A program made the translations under genes and the position numbers. 64,000 bases of DNA from Kocuria carniphila (lineage in GTDB: Bacteria > Actinomycetota > Actinomycetes > Actinomycetales > Micrococcaceae), in assembly GCF_004136555.1 (NCBI RefSeq), contig NZ_NOIT01000016.1:1-64000 (forward strand), read 5' to 3'. Below, in pieces: positions 7,158 through 17,897 of this stretch. The first letter of the stretch is position 1. Every line of letters starts with the position of its first letter. The notes beneath the pieces were generated by a model, which had not been told where the DNA came from, did no database searches, and was given only the letters and a program-made list of their open reading frames with translations.

Positions 7158-10100
7158 TTACTCGCCGCGGTCGAAGGCCTGCTGCACCAAGGTTTCGAGT
7201 TCCTTCGCGTGGCGCTTGGCCGAACCGTTCGCCGGGGAAGCCGAGGCCGGGCGCGAAGCCAGCTTGACCGGGCGGTCCAGCTGCGGCACCAGGTTCACGG
7301 CCATGAACGGCCAGGCACCCTGGTTGGCGGGCTCGTCCTGTGCCCACATGATGCGGGCCTCCGGGTAGCGGGCCAGTTCCTTCTTGATCTCGTTCTCGGG
7401 CAGCGGGTAGAGCTGCTCGACACGAATGATCGCGGTCGAGTGGTCGTCGGACTTCTCACGCTGCGCGGCGAGATCGTAGTACAGACGACCGGACACCAGG
7501 ATCACGTCAGTGACCTTGGAGTCGTCCAGGTTGGCGACTTCCGGGATGACCTGCTGGAACGTACCCTGCGTGAAGTCCTCGATGGGGGAGGCCGCTGCCT
7601 TCAGGCGCAACAATTGCTTGGGCGTGGCCACGATCAACGGGCGACGCGGGCGCGAGTAGGCCTGACGGCGCAACAGATGGAAGTGGTTGGCCGGGGTGGA
7701 CGGATTCACCACGGTCATGTTCCGCTCGGCGCACAGGGTGAGGAACCGCTCGATACGTGCCGAGGAGTGGTCCGGGCCCTGTCCCTCGAAGCCGTGGGGC
7801 AGGAGCAGGACCAGCGAGGAACGCTGACCCCATTTCTGTTCGGCCGAGGAGATGAACTCGTCCACGATGGTCTGGGCACCGTTGGTGAAGTCACCGAACT
7901 GCGCCTCCCACACGGTCAGGGCCTCGGGGCGTTCCACGGAGTAGCCGTATTCGAAACCCAGCACACCGTACTCGGAGAGAGGCGAGTTGTAGATGGACAG
8001 CTTGGCCTGATCCCCGGAGAGGTTGTTCAACGGTTCCCACTCGGAGCCGTTCTCGGCATCGAAGAACACCGCGTGACGCTGTGTGAAGGTACCGCGGCGC
8101 ACGTCCTGACCGGAGAACCGGATTGGCACACCCTCCATGAGCAGTGAACCGAAGGCCATGAGCTCGCCCATGCCCCAGTCCACGCCGCCCTTCTGGGTCA
8201 TTTCGTGGCGGCGCTCCAACAGCTTCTGTAGCTTGCGGTGGGTGGTGAAACCCTCCGGGGTGTCCACGTGAGCCTCACCGATGCGGCGGGCAACCTCTTC
8301 GGTGATGGCCGTGGACTTGGGGATCGAGACTCCCGAGTCCGCCTGCTGGGCGGAGGGGCGCTCGATGTTGGCGATCGCGGCGGCGTCGCCGGTGACCAGC
8401 GGAACCGTGGAGGTCTGAGCCTCGTGGGATTCCGCGAAGACCCGTTCCAGACGCTCCTGGTAGTCCTTGAGCGCGCGGTCGGCTTCTTCCTGGGTGATGT
8501 CACCGCGGCCCACGAGGTTCTCGGTGTAGACCTTGCGGGTGGAGCGCTTACCGTCGATCAGGGAGTACATCAGCGGCTGGGTCATCGAGGGATCATCGCC
8601 CTCGTTGTGGCCGCGGCGGCGGTAGCAGACCAGGTCGATCACGACATCCTTGTGGAAGCGCTGGCGGTACTCGAAGGCCAACTGACCCACGCGGGTCACG
8701 GCCTCGGGGTCGTCCGCGTTCACGTGGAAGATCGGGGCCTGAATGGTACGGGCCACGTCCGTGCAGTACGTGGAGGTGCGCGCACCGGACGGCGAGGTGG
8801 TGAAGCCGATCTGGTTGTTGACGACCACGTGGATGGTGCCACCCACGTGGTAGCCCTCCAGACCGGACATCTGCATGACCTCGTACACGATGCCCTGCCC
8901 GGCCATGGCGGCGTCGCCGTGGACCTGGACGGCCAGCACGGGGAACGTGCCGTCCCCCTCGGGCCCGGCGCCCAGAACGTCCGTCTTGGCGCGGGCGATG
9001 CCCTCGATCACGGGATTCGCGGCTTCCAGGTGGGACGGGTTGGCTGCCAGGTAGACCTGGGTCTCGTTGCCGTTGTCCGAGGTGAAGACACCCTCCGTGC
9101 CCAGGTGGTACTTCACGTCGCCGGAGCCCTCGATGGAGCGGGGATCCTGGCTGCCCTCGAACTCGCGGAAGACCTGTGCGTAGGACTTACCGGCAATGTT
9201 CGTGAGCACGTTCAGGCGGCCGCGGTGGGCCATGGCGATACCCACGCCGGCCAGGGACTCGTCAGCGGCGTCGGAAATGATCGCGTCGAGCAGGGGGATC
9301 AGGGACTCGCCGCCCTCCAACGAGAAGCGCTTCTGACCCACGTACTTGGTCTGCAGGAAGGTCTCGAAGGCCTCGGCCGCGTTGAGGCGACCCAGGATGC
9401 GGAACTGTTCCTCGCGGGCGGGCTTCTGGTAATCGTGCTCCAGTTTGTCCTGGAACCACTCCCGTTCTTCCGGGTTCTGCAGGTGCATGTATTCGATGCC
9501 CACGGTGCGGCAGTACGCGTCACGCAGCCGCCCGAGGATCACGCGCAGGGTCAGCAGGTCCTGGCCACCGAAACCGCCGGTGGGCCACTCACGCTCCAGG
9601 TCCCACAGGGTCAGTCCGTAGCTGCGGATGTCCAGGTCCGGGTGCTTGCGCATCACGTACTCGAGCGGGTTGGTGTCGGCCATCAGATGACCCCGTACGC
9701 GGTACGCGTGGATCAGCTGCTGGATGCGAGCGACCTTGTTGATCTGGGTCTCGGGGTTGACCTGGTTGTCCACGGCCCAGCGAACGGGCTCGTAGGGGAT
9801 GCGCAGGGCCTCGAAAATGGTGTCGTAGAAGTCGTCCCCGCCCAGCAGGTAGTGCTCCACGAGCTTCAGGAATTCGCCGGAACCCGCGCCCTGGATCACA
9901 CGGTGATCGTAGGTGGAGGTCAGGGTGATGATCTTGGAAACGCCCATGCGCGCGGTGGTGCGCGGGGAGGCGCCCTTGTACTCGGCGGGGTAGTCCAGGG
10001 CGCCCACGCCCACGATGCAGGCCTGGCCCTTGGACAACCGCGGCACGGAGTGCACGGTGCCGATACCACCCGGGTTGGTCAGGGACACCGTGGTGCCCTG

Positions 10101-11030
10101 GTAGTCGTCCATGGTCAGTTCGCCGGACCGGCCACGCTTGACCACGTCTTCGTACGCGGTCCAGAACTGCATGAAGGTCATGTCCTCGGCGCCCTTGATG
10201 TTGGGCACCACCAGGTTGCGCGAACCGTCCTTGTTGGGGATGTCGATCGCGATGCCGAAGTTCACGTGGGCCGGCTGGATCGCGGCGGGCTTGCCGTCCA
10301 CTTCTGCGTACACAACGTTCTGCGACGGGTAGTTGGCCAGCGCGCGGATCACGGCGTAGCCGATCAGGTGGGTGAAGGACACCTTGCCACCGCGGTTGCG
10401 CGACAAGTGGCTGTTGATCACCAGGCGGTTGTCGATCAGAAGCTTTGCGGGCACGGCGCGCACGGTCGTGGCGGTCGGAACCGTGAGGGAGGCGTCCATG
10501 TTCGCCGCAACGGCCTTGGCCGGGCCGCGCAGCTTGGTGACCTTGTCCTCAGCCTCGGTCTTGGGTTCCTGCTCCTTGGCCTTCGCTTTGGCGTTGACCT
10601 CGGGCTGGGCGCGAATGGGGAGCTTGGTGGCCGAGCCCTCGCCGCCGTTGGATTCCTGGTCCACGCCCTCGGGTCGGCCCTTGGCCTTGGAGCCTCCGGT
10701 GGTCGATGACGGCGCCGCGGCGCGCTTGGGTGCGCCGGCGGTGGACTTGGCCGCCGGGGCGGGCTTTTCCTGGGTCACCTTGGGCTTGTTCTCCTGGGTG
10801 GAAGCAGAGGCGGGCGCCTTGGACGGGGCGGCTGGCTTTGTGGCAGCGTTGTTGGATGTCGAGGGAGATGCGGTGTCGGAGTCAGAGCCCTTGCTCATTT
10901 CCTCGAAAATGGGCCACCACTTCTTGTCTACGGAGTTCTTGTCGTCCTGGTATTTCTCGAACAGCTCGTCGACGAGCCATTCGTTACCGGCGAATTCTTC
11001 GGGGATCAGGTGGTGCGGCTGCTCTGGCAC
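7158..11030 (-). CDS. kgd: Multifunctional 2-oxoglutarate metabolism enzyme (E2-like/E1o fusion, KGD)
   Basis: A 1290-residue actinobacterial fusion that decarboxylates 2-oxoglutarate in the TCA cycle. Residues 1-45 (EFAGNEWLVDELFEKYQ) are the E1 N-terminal helix; ~45-150 is an Ala/Pro/Lys linker; ~165-400 is an E2 succinyltransferase core without lipoyl domain, with the active-site DHRVIQGA near residue 375; ~420-1290 is the thiamine-diphosphate E1 part (AHRGRLNVL, GDAAMAGQGIVYE, NNQIGFTT). The protein works with a separate lipoyl E2 of pyruvate dehydrogenase and is known to be inhibited by the FHA protein GarA/OdhI in relatives; neither partner is in this window. GTG start with GGAAGAGG 10 nt upstream. 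Followed by strong hairpins. Confidence 0.97.
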   Translation of the reverse strand: MPEQPHHLIPEEFAGNEWLVDELFEKYQDDKNSVDKKWWPIFEEMSKGSDSDTASPSTSNNAATKPAAPSKAPASASTQENKPKVTQEKPAPAAKSTAGAPKRAAAPSSTTGGSKAKGRPEGVDQESNGGEGSATKLPIRAQPEVNAKAKAKEQEPKTEAEDKVTKLRGPAKAVAANMDASLTVPTATTVRAVPAKLLIDNRLVINSHLSRNRGGKVSFTHLIGYAVIRALANYPSQNVVYAEVDGKPAAIQPAHVNFGIAIDIPNKDGSRNLVVPNIKGAEDMTFMQFWTAYEDVVKRGRSGELTMDDYQGTTVSLTNPGGIGTVHSVPRLSKGQACIVGVGALDYPAEYKGASPRTTARMGVSKIITLTSTYDHRVIQGAGSGEFLKLVEHYLLGGDDFYDTIFEALRIPYEPVRWAVDNQVNPETQINKVARIQQLIHAYRVRGHLMADTNPLEYVMRKHPDLDIRSYGLTLWDLEREWPTGGFGGQDLLTLRVILGRLRDAYCRTVGIEYMHLQNPEEREWFQDKLEHDYQKPAREEQFRILGRLNAAEAFETFLQTKYVGQKRFSLEGGESLIPLLDAIISDAADESLAGVGIAMAHRGRLNVLTNIAGKSYAQVFREFEGSQDPRSIEGSGDVKYHLGTEGVFTSDNGNETQVYLAANPSHLEAANPVIEGIARAKTDVLGAGPEGDGTFPVLAVQVHGDAAMAGQGIVYEVMQMSGLEGYHVGGTIHVVVNNQIGFTTSPSGARTSTYCTDVARTIQAPIFHVNADDPEAVTRVGQLAFEYRQRFHKDVVIDLVCYRRRGHNEGDDPSMTQPLMYSLIDGKRSTRKVYTENLVGRGDITQEEADRALKDYQERLERVFAESHEAQTSTVPLVTGDAAAIANIERPSAQQADSGVSIPKSTAITEEVARRIGEAHVDTPEGFTTHRKLQKLLERRHEMTQKGGVDWGMGELMAFGSLLMEGVPIRFSGQDVRRGTFTQRHAVFFDAENGSEWEPLNNLSGDQAKLSIYNSPLSEYGVLGFEYGYSVERPEALTVWEAQFGDFTNGAQTIVDEFISSAEQKWGQRSSLVLLLPHGFEGQGPDHSSARIERFLTLCAERNMTVVNPSTPANHFHLLRRQAYSRPRRPLIVATPKQLLRLKAAASPIEDFTQGTFQQVIPEVANLDDSKVTDVILVSGRLYYDLAAQREKSDDHSTAIIRVEQLYPLPENEIKKELARYPEARIMWAQDEPANQGAWPFMAVNLVPQLDRPVKLASRPASASPANGSAKRHAKELETLVQQAFDRGE

Positions 11031-12754
<1,724 letters not shown>

Positions 12755-12791
12755 CGGCCCCTTGCGGCGGCGGTTTTCGCTCCTGGGCTTA

Positions 12792-12866
12792 TTGAGAATG
12801 GTTAGTGGTATATTCTCCGCAGACCACATGCAATTCATTCTCAATAACCGCGAACTGTTGAGAATG
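12792..12866 (+). promoter_or_regulatory. Promoter and candidate Zur/Fur-family operator of the zinc-uptake operon
   Basis: The nonamer TTGAGAATG occurs three times: 12792-12800 (+), 12836-12844 (minus) and 12858-12866 (+). It differs by one base from the TGAAAAT half of known mycobacterial Zur boxes. An extended -10, TGGTATATT (12806-12814), lies between copies one and two, so copies two and three fall in the 5' leader. A regulator bound here would block initiation or the ribosome site at 12873-12878. Confidence 0.6.
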
Positions 12867-12885
12867 GCCCCGAGGAGATGATTCC

Positions 12886-13881
12886 GTGTCCGCACACGTT
12901 CCCGCCCGCACCAGCCGCACCGTCGTGCGTTCCGTCGTTGCCGTATCCGCCTTGAGTGCCCTGGTGCTCACCGGCTGTTCGGCCAACTCGGGGGATGCCC
13001 AGCGAGGCGACGCGGCGGCGTCGGACGGGGACACGATCACGGTGGTGACCTCGACCAACGTGTACTCGGACCTGGTGGAACAGGTCGCCGGCGACCACGT
13101 GGACGTCACGCCCGTCATTGACTCCGCCGCCCAGGATCCCCACTCCTACGAGGCGTCCCCGCAGGATCGACTGACCATTGAGAAGGCGGACGTGGTCATC
13201 CTCAACGGCGGTGGCTACGACGCGTTCATGGAGGACATGACCACGGATTCGCAAACGGTCGTCAATGCGGTGGACGTGTCCGATCTGGAGGGCAAGGAGC
13301 AGGTGGCCGAGGAGCACGATCACGCGCATGATGAAGAGGGCCAGGAAGGCCACAGTCACGCTCCCGGCGGATTCAATGAGCACGTCTGGTACGACCTGGA
13401 CACCATGCAGACGTTGACCGAACGCATTGCCGAACAACTGGGGGAGATCAACACGAACGATTCCCAGGAGTTCACGGACAACGCGGCATCGCTCAACGAC
13501 CAGCTGTCCGGAATGAAGAGCGAACTCGAATCGTTGAACGCTTCGGGTGGCTACGTGGCCACCGAGCCGATGCCCGGATATCTCTTGCAGGACGCGGGAC
13601 TGCATGATGACACTCCCGCGGAATTCACGACCGCCATCGACTCGGAATCGGACGTGGCGCCCGCCGTCATGAAGGAAACCACGGACCTGGTCACGAGCGG
13701 TCACATCGACCTGTTGGCGTTCAACCAGCAGACCTCGACCGGTCAGACCGAGAAGCTGCGCGAGGACGCGGAAAAATCCGGTGTGAGTGTGGTGGAATTC
13801 TCCGAGACCCTGCCTGACGGTAAGAACTACCAGGAATGGATGCAGGACAATATCGACCGCGTCTCCCAAGCAGTGAAGTAA
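12886..13881 (+). CDS. znuA: Zinc-type ABC transporter substrate-binding lipoprotein (ZnuA/AztC-like)
   Basis: A 331-residue cluster A-I metal-binding protein. A signal peptide ends in the lipobox LTGC with lipidated Cys31. The mature part has the family HSYEASPQDR His ligand, an acidic/His-rich loop (EEHDHAHDEEGQEGHSH, about residues 145-161) typical of zinc rather than manganese binders, FNEHVWYD with a second His, and a C-terminal DLLAFNQQTSTG segment. It captures metal outside the membrane for the two following genes. GTG start with GAGGAGA 7 nt upstream. First gene of a three-gene operon; the TTGAGAATG copies upstream suggest control by a Fur-family repressor. Confidence 0.92.
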   Translation: MSAHVPARTSRTVVRSVVAVSALSALVLTGCSANSGDAQRGDAAASDGDTITVVTSTNVYSDLVEQVAGDHVDVTPVIDSAAQDPHSYEASPQDRLTIEKADVVILNGGGYDAFMEDMTTDSQTVVNAVDVSDLEGKEQVAEEHDHAHDEEGQEGHSHAPGGFNEHVWYDLDTMQTLTERIAEQLGEINTNDSQEFTDNAASLNDQLSGMKSELESLNASGGYVATEPMPGYLLQDAGLHDDTPAEFTTAIDSESDVAPAVMKETTDLVTSGHIDLLAFNQQTSTGQTEKLREDAEKSGVSVVEFSETLPDGKNYQEWMQDNIDRVSQAVK

Positions 13882-13888
13882 TAGCCGT

Positions 13889-14797
13889 ATGACCCTCCCC
13901 ACCAAGGTGGCACCTACCATTCACACTTCAGCGGCCCAGCCCGCCACTCCCAGCACCACGCCGTGGTCCGCTCCAGACAACCAGCGGGATTCGGGCCAGG
14001 CAGTGGTCGAACTCAAGAACGCGGAACTGGCTTTCGGTGACCGCGTGCTGTGGCGCGACCTCAACCTCACCATTCGTGAAGGCGAGTACTTCGCCGTGCT
14101 CGGTTCCAACGGAACGGGTAAGACCAGTTTCCTCAAGGTGCTGCTCGGGTTGCTCCCGCTGACCCGGGGAACAGTCTCGGTCACGGGGGAGCGCCCCGGA
14201 GCGGCCTCGCGACACGTGGGGTACGTTCCCCAGCAGCGCGGCTTCTCGCCACGGACACCGCTGCGTGCCCGGGACCTGGTGGCCCAGGGCATCGACGGGC
14301 ACAAGTGGGGGATCAGGCTCCGCCGCCGCGCGGTCAACGAACGGGTGGACGAGCTGCTCGACAAGGTCGGCGCGGGCGATTATGCCAACGCCCCGGTGGG
14401 GCTGCTCTCGGGCGGCGAGCAGCAGCGGCTGCGCATTGCCCAGGCCCTGGCCACCGACCCGGAATTGTTGCTGTGCGACGAGGCGCTACTGTCATTGGAT
14501 CTGAATCATCAGTACATCGTCAGTGAGCTGGTCAACCAGCAACGCGTGGACTCGGGCAGCGCCGTGGTGTTCGTGACGCACGACATCAACCCGATCATCG
14601 ATCACGTGGACCGCATCCTGTACCTGGCCGGCGGCTCCTTCAAGATCGGCACGCCCGATGAGGTCATGCGCTCCGAGGTGCTGTCGGAGCTGTACGGCGC
14701 CGACATCGAGGTGCTGCGCAGCAACGGCCGCATCATCGTGACCGGTCGCCCCGACAACACCCACCACATCTCGTCCCAGGAAGGTCTCATTCCGTGA
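13889..14797 (+). CDS. znuC: Zinc-type ABC transporter ATP-binding protein
   Basis: A 302-residue ATPase. Walker A is GSNGTGKTS, the Q-loop is GYVPQQRG, the signature is LSGGEQQR, Walker B is LLLCDEAL (Ala instead of the more usual Pro after DE), and the H-loop is VFVTHD. About 45 residues precede the ABC domain, Thr/Pro/Ala-rich, which is unusual; a downstream start is possible but no better ribosome site is evident. It is 7 nt after the substrate-binding gene and overlaps the permease by 4 nt (GTGA), so the three are coupled. Confidence 0.93.
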   Translation: MTLPTKVAPTIHTSAAQPATPSTTPWSAPDNQRDSGQAVVELKNAELAFGDRVLWRDLNLTIREGEYFAVLGSNGTGKTSFLKVLLGLLPLTRGTVSVTGERPGAASRHVGYVPQQRGFSPRTPLRARDLVAQGIDGHKWGIRLRRRAVNERVDELLDKVGAGDYANAPVGLLSGGEQQRLRIAQALATDPELLLCDEALLSLDLNHQYIVSELVNQQRVDSGSAVVFVTHDINPIIDHVDRILYLAGGSFKIGTPDEVMRSEVLSELYGADIEVLRSNGRIIVTGRPDNTHHISSQEGLIP

Positions 14798-15768
14798 TCC
14801 CAACCCAAGTCGATTGGGACTCGATCGTCGATTCCGTGTTCGTCTTCGACAACTACGGTGAATTGCTGGTGCTGCTGAGCAACTCGCTGTGGGCCGGTGC
14901 CCTCCTGGGGCTGGTCGGAGGGTTGGTGGGCACGTTCGTGATGATGCGCGACCTGGCCTTTTCGGTGCACGGCATTGCGGAACTGTCCTTCGCTGGCGCG
15001 GCCGCGGCCCTGTTGATCGGTTCGGACATCGTGACCGGTTCACTGCTGGGCTCGGTGCTTGCCGCGCTGATCATCGGTTTCATGGGGCTGCGCGCCCGGG
15101 ACAGTAATTCCTTCGTGGGTGTGCTCATGCCGTTCGGGCTGGGCCTGGGGATCCTGTTCCTGTCGCTCTACGAAGGTCGATCGTCCAATAAGTTCTCGTT
15201 GTTGACCGGTCAGATCGTGTCCGTGTCCCCGGTGCAGCTGACATCCATGATCGTGTTGTCCATTGTGGTGGTGGCCGGGTTGCTGATCGCGTGGCGTCCG
15301 CTCACGTTTGCCAGTACGGATCCCGTGGTGGCCGAGGCCCGGGGCCTGCCCGTGCGCACCCTGTCCATCGTGTTCATGGTGCTGCTGGGTATTTCCGTGG
15401 CCATGTCGGTCCAGATCGTGGGCGCGCTGCTCGTGCTCGCCCTCTTGATTACCCCGGCCGCCGCGGCCATGAATCTCACGGTGGCACCGGCGCGGATCGT
15501 TGTGCTGTCGGTGGTCTTCGCGGAGCTGTCCATGGTCGGTGGCATCCTGCTGGCGCTGGGCGGATCCATTCCGATCAGCCCCTACGTGACCTCTATTTCC
15601 TTTGCGATCTGGCTCGTCACCCGCGTGATCCGTGGATTCCGCGAGCGCGGTTCCTCGTATCGTCGAGGCGGCTCAGAAAAGGACCCGCATGGCCGCGGGC
15701 AGGATGCGCACCTGCACGGGCAGGGGCCCCAGGGGCTCCCCGTCCCCGTGAGCAACGTGCGCGGGTAG
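14794..15768 (+). CDS. znuB: Zinc-type ABC transporter permease
   Basis: A 324-residue ABC-3 family membrane protein with about eight hydrophobic segments, including the conserved AELSFAGAAAALL and QIVGALLVLALLITPAAAA stretches. It forms the pore for the metal delivered by the lipoprotein. The last ~35 residues (from about RERGSSYRRGGSEK) are a Gly/His/Gln-rich tail unlike the family; this tail is read from DNA antisense to the end of the convergent kinase-like gene, giving a 96-nt 3' overlap. The normal family end would be near residue 290. Confidence 0.9.
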   Translation: MIPTQVDWDSIVDSVFVFDNYGELLVLLSNSLWAGALLGLVGGLVGTFVMMRDLAFSVHGIAELSFAGAAAALLIGSDIVTGSLLGSVLAALIIGFMGLRARDSNSFVGVLMPFGLGLGILFLSLYEGRSSNKFSLLTGQIVSVSPVQLTSMIVLSIVVVAGLLIAWRPLTFASTDPVVAEARGLPVRTLSIVFMVLLGISVAMSVQIVGALLVLALLITPAAAAMNLTVAPARIVVLSVVFAELSMVGGILLALGGSIPISPYVTSISFAIWLVTRVIRGFRERGSSYRRGGSEKDPHGRGQDAHLHGQGPQGLPVPVSNVRG

Positions 15769-16638
15769 TTCACCCGACGGCGCATCGTGCGGCGTCACGG
15801 TCACCGCGGTGACCGGTTCCAGTGCGATCTCCGCCAGGTTTTCGTGGGTTTTCAGTAGCAACCGCGGCAACAGGAACAAGATCCGCAGGGGCCGGGCGTC
15901 GGACACGGCAAAGAGTTCCGCCTGGCCGTCCCGATGATCGGCGTGCGGCACGATGGTCAGGCCACCCCCGTAGGACGACGTATTGGCCACCGACAAGAAC
16001 GTGGCCCGGCGATCGACCACGCGCCGAGCGCCGTCGGGCCGGGTGTAGTCGATCGTGTAGTCACGCGAGGTGAGTCGCAGGATTTCCCAGACCAGGGCCA
16101 CCGCGTACTTGGCGGAGACGCGGATTCTGCTCCAACGGTTGGCGCGCGCGTTGACGCGGGCGTCCAGGCCCAGGCACACGGTGGTCGCGCACACGTGTGA
16201 GGTGCCGTCGGCACAGTCCACGGCCAGGAGATCCATGTGCTCAGGCGTGGTTTCCAGACCGCGCAGCACACGGCCCGCGGCGCGTTCGGTGTCGCGCGTG
16301 GGGATCCCGCAGAACCTGGCCAGGTCGTTACCTGAGCCCGCCGGGATCAGACCGAACGCCACATTCACGCCCTGTTGCCCCACCTCGTGCAGAACCTGGA
16401 GGACCAGATGGGCCATGCCGTCCCCACCGACGGCAACCACGGCCGCGACGTGGAGAGCGCGGGATCGCAGGGTGTCGGTTAGCGTGGCGGAAAGCTCATG
16501 CGCGGACGGTGCGTCGATTAAAACCGAGGTGTACCCGCCCGCGGAAAAGATGCCGCGCGCACGGTCGCACGCAACGCGTGCTTGGGGGGAGGCCCCGTTG
16601 CGCACCAGGAGGATGTCGCGGGTACGGTCAGCTGCCAC
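15673..16638 (-). CDS. Diacylglycerol kinase-family lipid kinase
   Basis: A 321-residue DagK_cat protein. Seen: GGDGM (family GGDGT) for nucleotide binding near residue 73, PAGSGNDLAR near 100, DLLAVD, TVCLGLDARVN, and the C-terminal ELPAHVAHGDGEPLG followed by LPVQVRILPAAMRVLF, the usual end of the family. It probably phosphorylates diacylglycerol or a related lipid at the membrane. GTG start 2 nt after the Fur-family gene, so the two form an operon. Its 3' end overlaps the convergent permease by 96 nt. Confidence 0.9.
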   Translation of the reverse strand: MAADRTRDILLVRNGASPQARVACDRARGIFSAGGYTSVLIDAPSAHELSATLTDTLRSRALHVAAVVAVGGDGMAHLVLQVLHEVGQQGVNVAFGLIPAGSGNDLARFCGIPTRDTERAAGRVLRGLETTPEHMDLLAVDCADGTSHVCATTVCLGLDARVNARANRWSRIRVSAKYAVALVWEILRLTSRDYTIDYTRPDGARRVVDRRATFLSVANTSSYGGGLTIVPHADHRDGQAELFAVSDARPLRILFLLPRLLLKTHENLAEIALEPVTAVTVTPHDAPSGELPAHVAHGDGEPLGPLPVQVRILPAAMRVLF

Positions 16639-16640
16639 CG

Positions 16641-17060
16641 TCAGCGTGACTCGCGCGCGCAGTTACCGCAGATGCCGGTGATTTCCACGGTGTGGTCCAC
16701 GTCCGTGAACCCGTGCTCGTTGGCGGTGTCATCCGCCCAGTCCTCGATCGCGGGTGCCTCGAGCTCAACCGCGGCACCGCACGAACGGCACACCAGGTGA
16801 TGGTGGTGGTGCTCGGCCTCGCAGCGGCGGTAAATGGCCTCACCTTCCGCGTTACGCAGGACGTCCACCTCGCCGGTGTCCGCCATGGACTGCAGGATCC
16901 GGTAGGTCGTGGCCAGGGACACGGACTGCCCCTCGTCCTGAAGGCGGCGGTGTAATTCCTGGGTGGAAATGAAATCTTCGAGGCTCCGCAGTGCCCCGGC
17001 AACGGCCCGGCGCTGCTTGGTGTTACGCACCTCGGGTTGCCCGGTGGTTTTTGTGCTCAC
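16641..17060 (-). CDS. Fur-family metalloregulator, probably zinc-responsive (Zur-like)
   Basis: A ~139-residue Fur-type repressor: winged helix with SLATTYRILQSMAD as recognition helix, the HHHHHLVCRSCG metal and CxxC site, and a C-terminal GICGNCARES CxxC structural-zinc site. Two CxxC pairs and the nearby zinc-uptake operon favour Zur over Fur or PerR; this is inference. GTG 17060 has GGAAGGG 6 nt upstream; an ATG at 17075 is in frame but its codons contain that ribosome site. A TAGCAT -10-like box lies at 17094-17099 on the minus strand. Co-transcribed with the lipid-kinase gene. Confidence 0.9.
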   Translation of the reverse strand: MSTKTTGQPEVRNTKQRRAVAGALRSLEDFISTQELHRRLQDEGQSVSLATTYRILQSMADTGEVDVLRNAEGEAIYRRCEAEHHHHHLVCRSCGAAVELEAPAIEDWADDTANEHGFTDVDHTVEITGICGNCARESR

Positions 17061-17129
17061 GCCCGTCCCTTCCATGTGCTTGCTTCGTCAACCATGCTAA
17101 CGGTTCGCATCTACGGGGTGTTCCCGGGC

Positions 17130-17135
17130 TAGGCT
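17130..17135 (+). promoter_or_regulatory. Leaderless -10 box of the MBL-fold gene
   Basis: TAGGCT is followed by 6 nt and then ATG at 17142, with no Shine-Dalgarno sequence between. Confidence 0.6.
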
Positions 17136-17141
17136 GAAGTC

Positions 17142-17798
17142 ATGTTGCTGACCAAGTTCACACACTCGTGCGTCCGGCTGGAGAAGAACGGCACATCCCT
17201 GGTGATCGACCCCGGTTCCTTCTCCGAGGTCGAGGAAGCCCTGGAGGGCGTCAACCTGGTGCTCATCACCCACGTCCACCCGGACCACTACGACGCCAAG
17301 CGGCTGACCGCGGCGCTCGCAGAGAATCCCGAGCTGAACATCTACGCACCGCAGTCGGTCATCGACGAACTCGCGGATGCTTTGGGGGAGGCCACGGACC
17401 GGTTGCACGCGGTCACTGCGGATTCCACGTTGTCGCTGGGCCCGTTCGAGGTCAAGACCTTCGGCGGCCAGCACGCACTGATCCACCCGCTGATTCCCAC
17501 GGTGGACAACGTGGGCTTCGTGATCGACGACGCCGTGTTCCACCCCGGCGATTCCTTCGCCGTTCCGCACGGGCTGACCGTGCCCACCGTGCTGGTCCCG
17601 TTGCACGCCCCGTGGTCCAAGATGTCCGAGGTCATCGACTTCATCATCGCAACCCGCGCCACCAACGTGTACCAGATCCACGATGCGCTGCTCTCCGATA
17701 TCGGTTTCGGGGTCGTCGAGAAGCAGGTCGCCAAATTCTCCGAGATGTACGGCACCGAGTACCGCCACCTGGAAACCCGCGAGTCCGTGGAGGTCTGA
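17142..17798 (+). CDS. MBL-fold metal-dependent hydrolase (UlaG-like)
   Basis: A 218-residue metallo-beta-lactamase-fold protein. It starts with the compact TKFTHSCVRLEKNGTSLVID strand pair of the UlaG/YtnP-like group, then THVHPDHYD (HxHxDH metal motif), GGQHALIHP, and FHPGDSF with the bridging Asp. The substrate is unknown. It appears to be translated from a leaderless mRNA and is followed by the HIT gene after 99 nt. Confidence 0.88.
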   Translation: MLLTKFTHSCVRLEKNGTSLVIDPGSFSEVEEALEGVNLVLITHVHPDHYDAKRLTAALAENPELNIYAPQSVIDELADALGEATDRLHAVTADSTLSLGPFEVKTFGGQHALIHPLIPTVDNVGFVIDDAVFHPGDSFAVPHGLTVPTVLVPLHAPWSKMSEVIDFIIATRATNVYQIHDALLSDIGFGVVEKQVAKFSEMYGTEYRHLETRESVEV

Positions 17799-17897
17799 TC
17801 CGCACCGTCCCGTAACCCGGCTGCGGTCCATGGCGGGTGGGATTCGCGGATCGAGACCACCGTAGAGACCCAGAAGTTCGATCGAAAGGAAGTCACC

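Noticed and set aside
8238-10709. 823-codon open frame antisense to kgd
   Set aside because: Long antisense frames are common over GC-rich genes. The peptide is a mixture of His, Gly, Val and Arg without domains, and kgd on the other strand is fully conserved.
12809-12814. Classical -35/-10 pair TTGAGA-TATATT for the zinc operon
   Set aside because: The spacer is only 11 nt. An extended -10 (TGGTATATT) explains the promoter better, and TTGAGA is part of the repeated nonamer.
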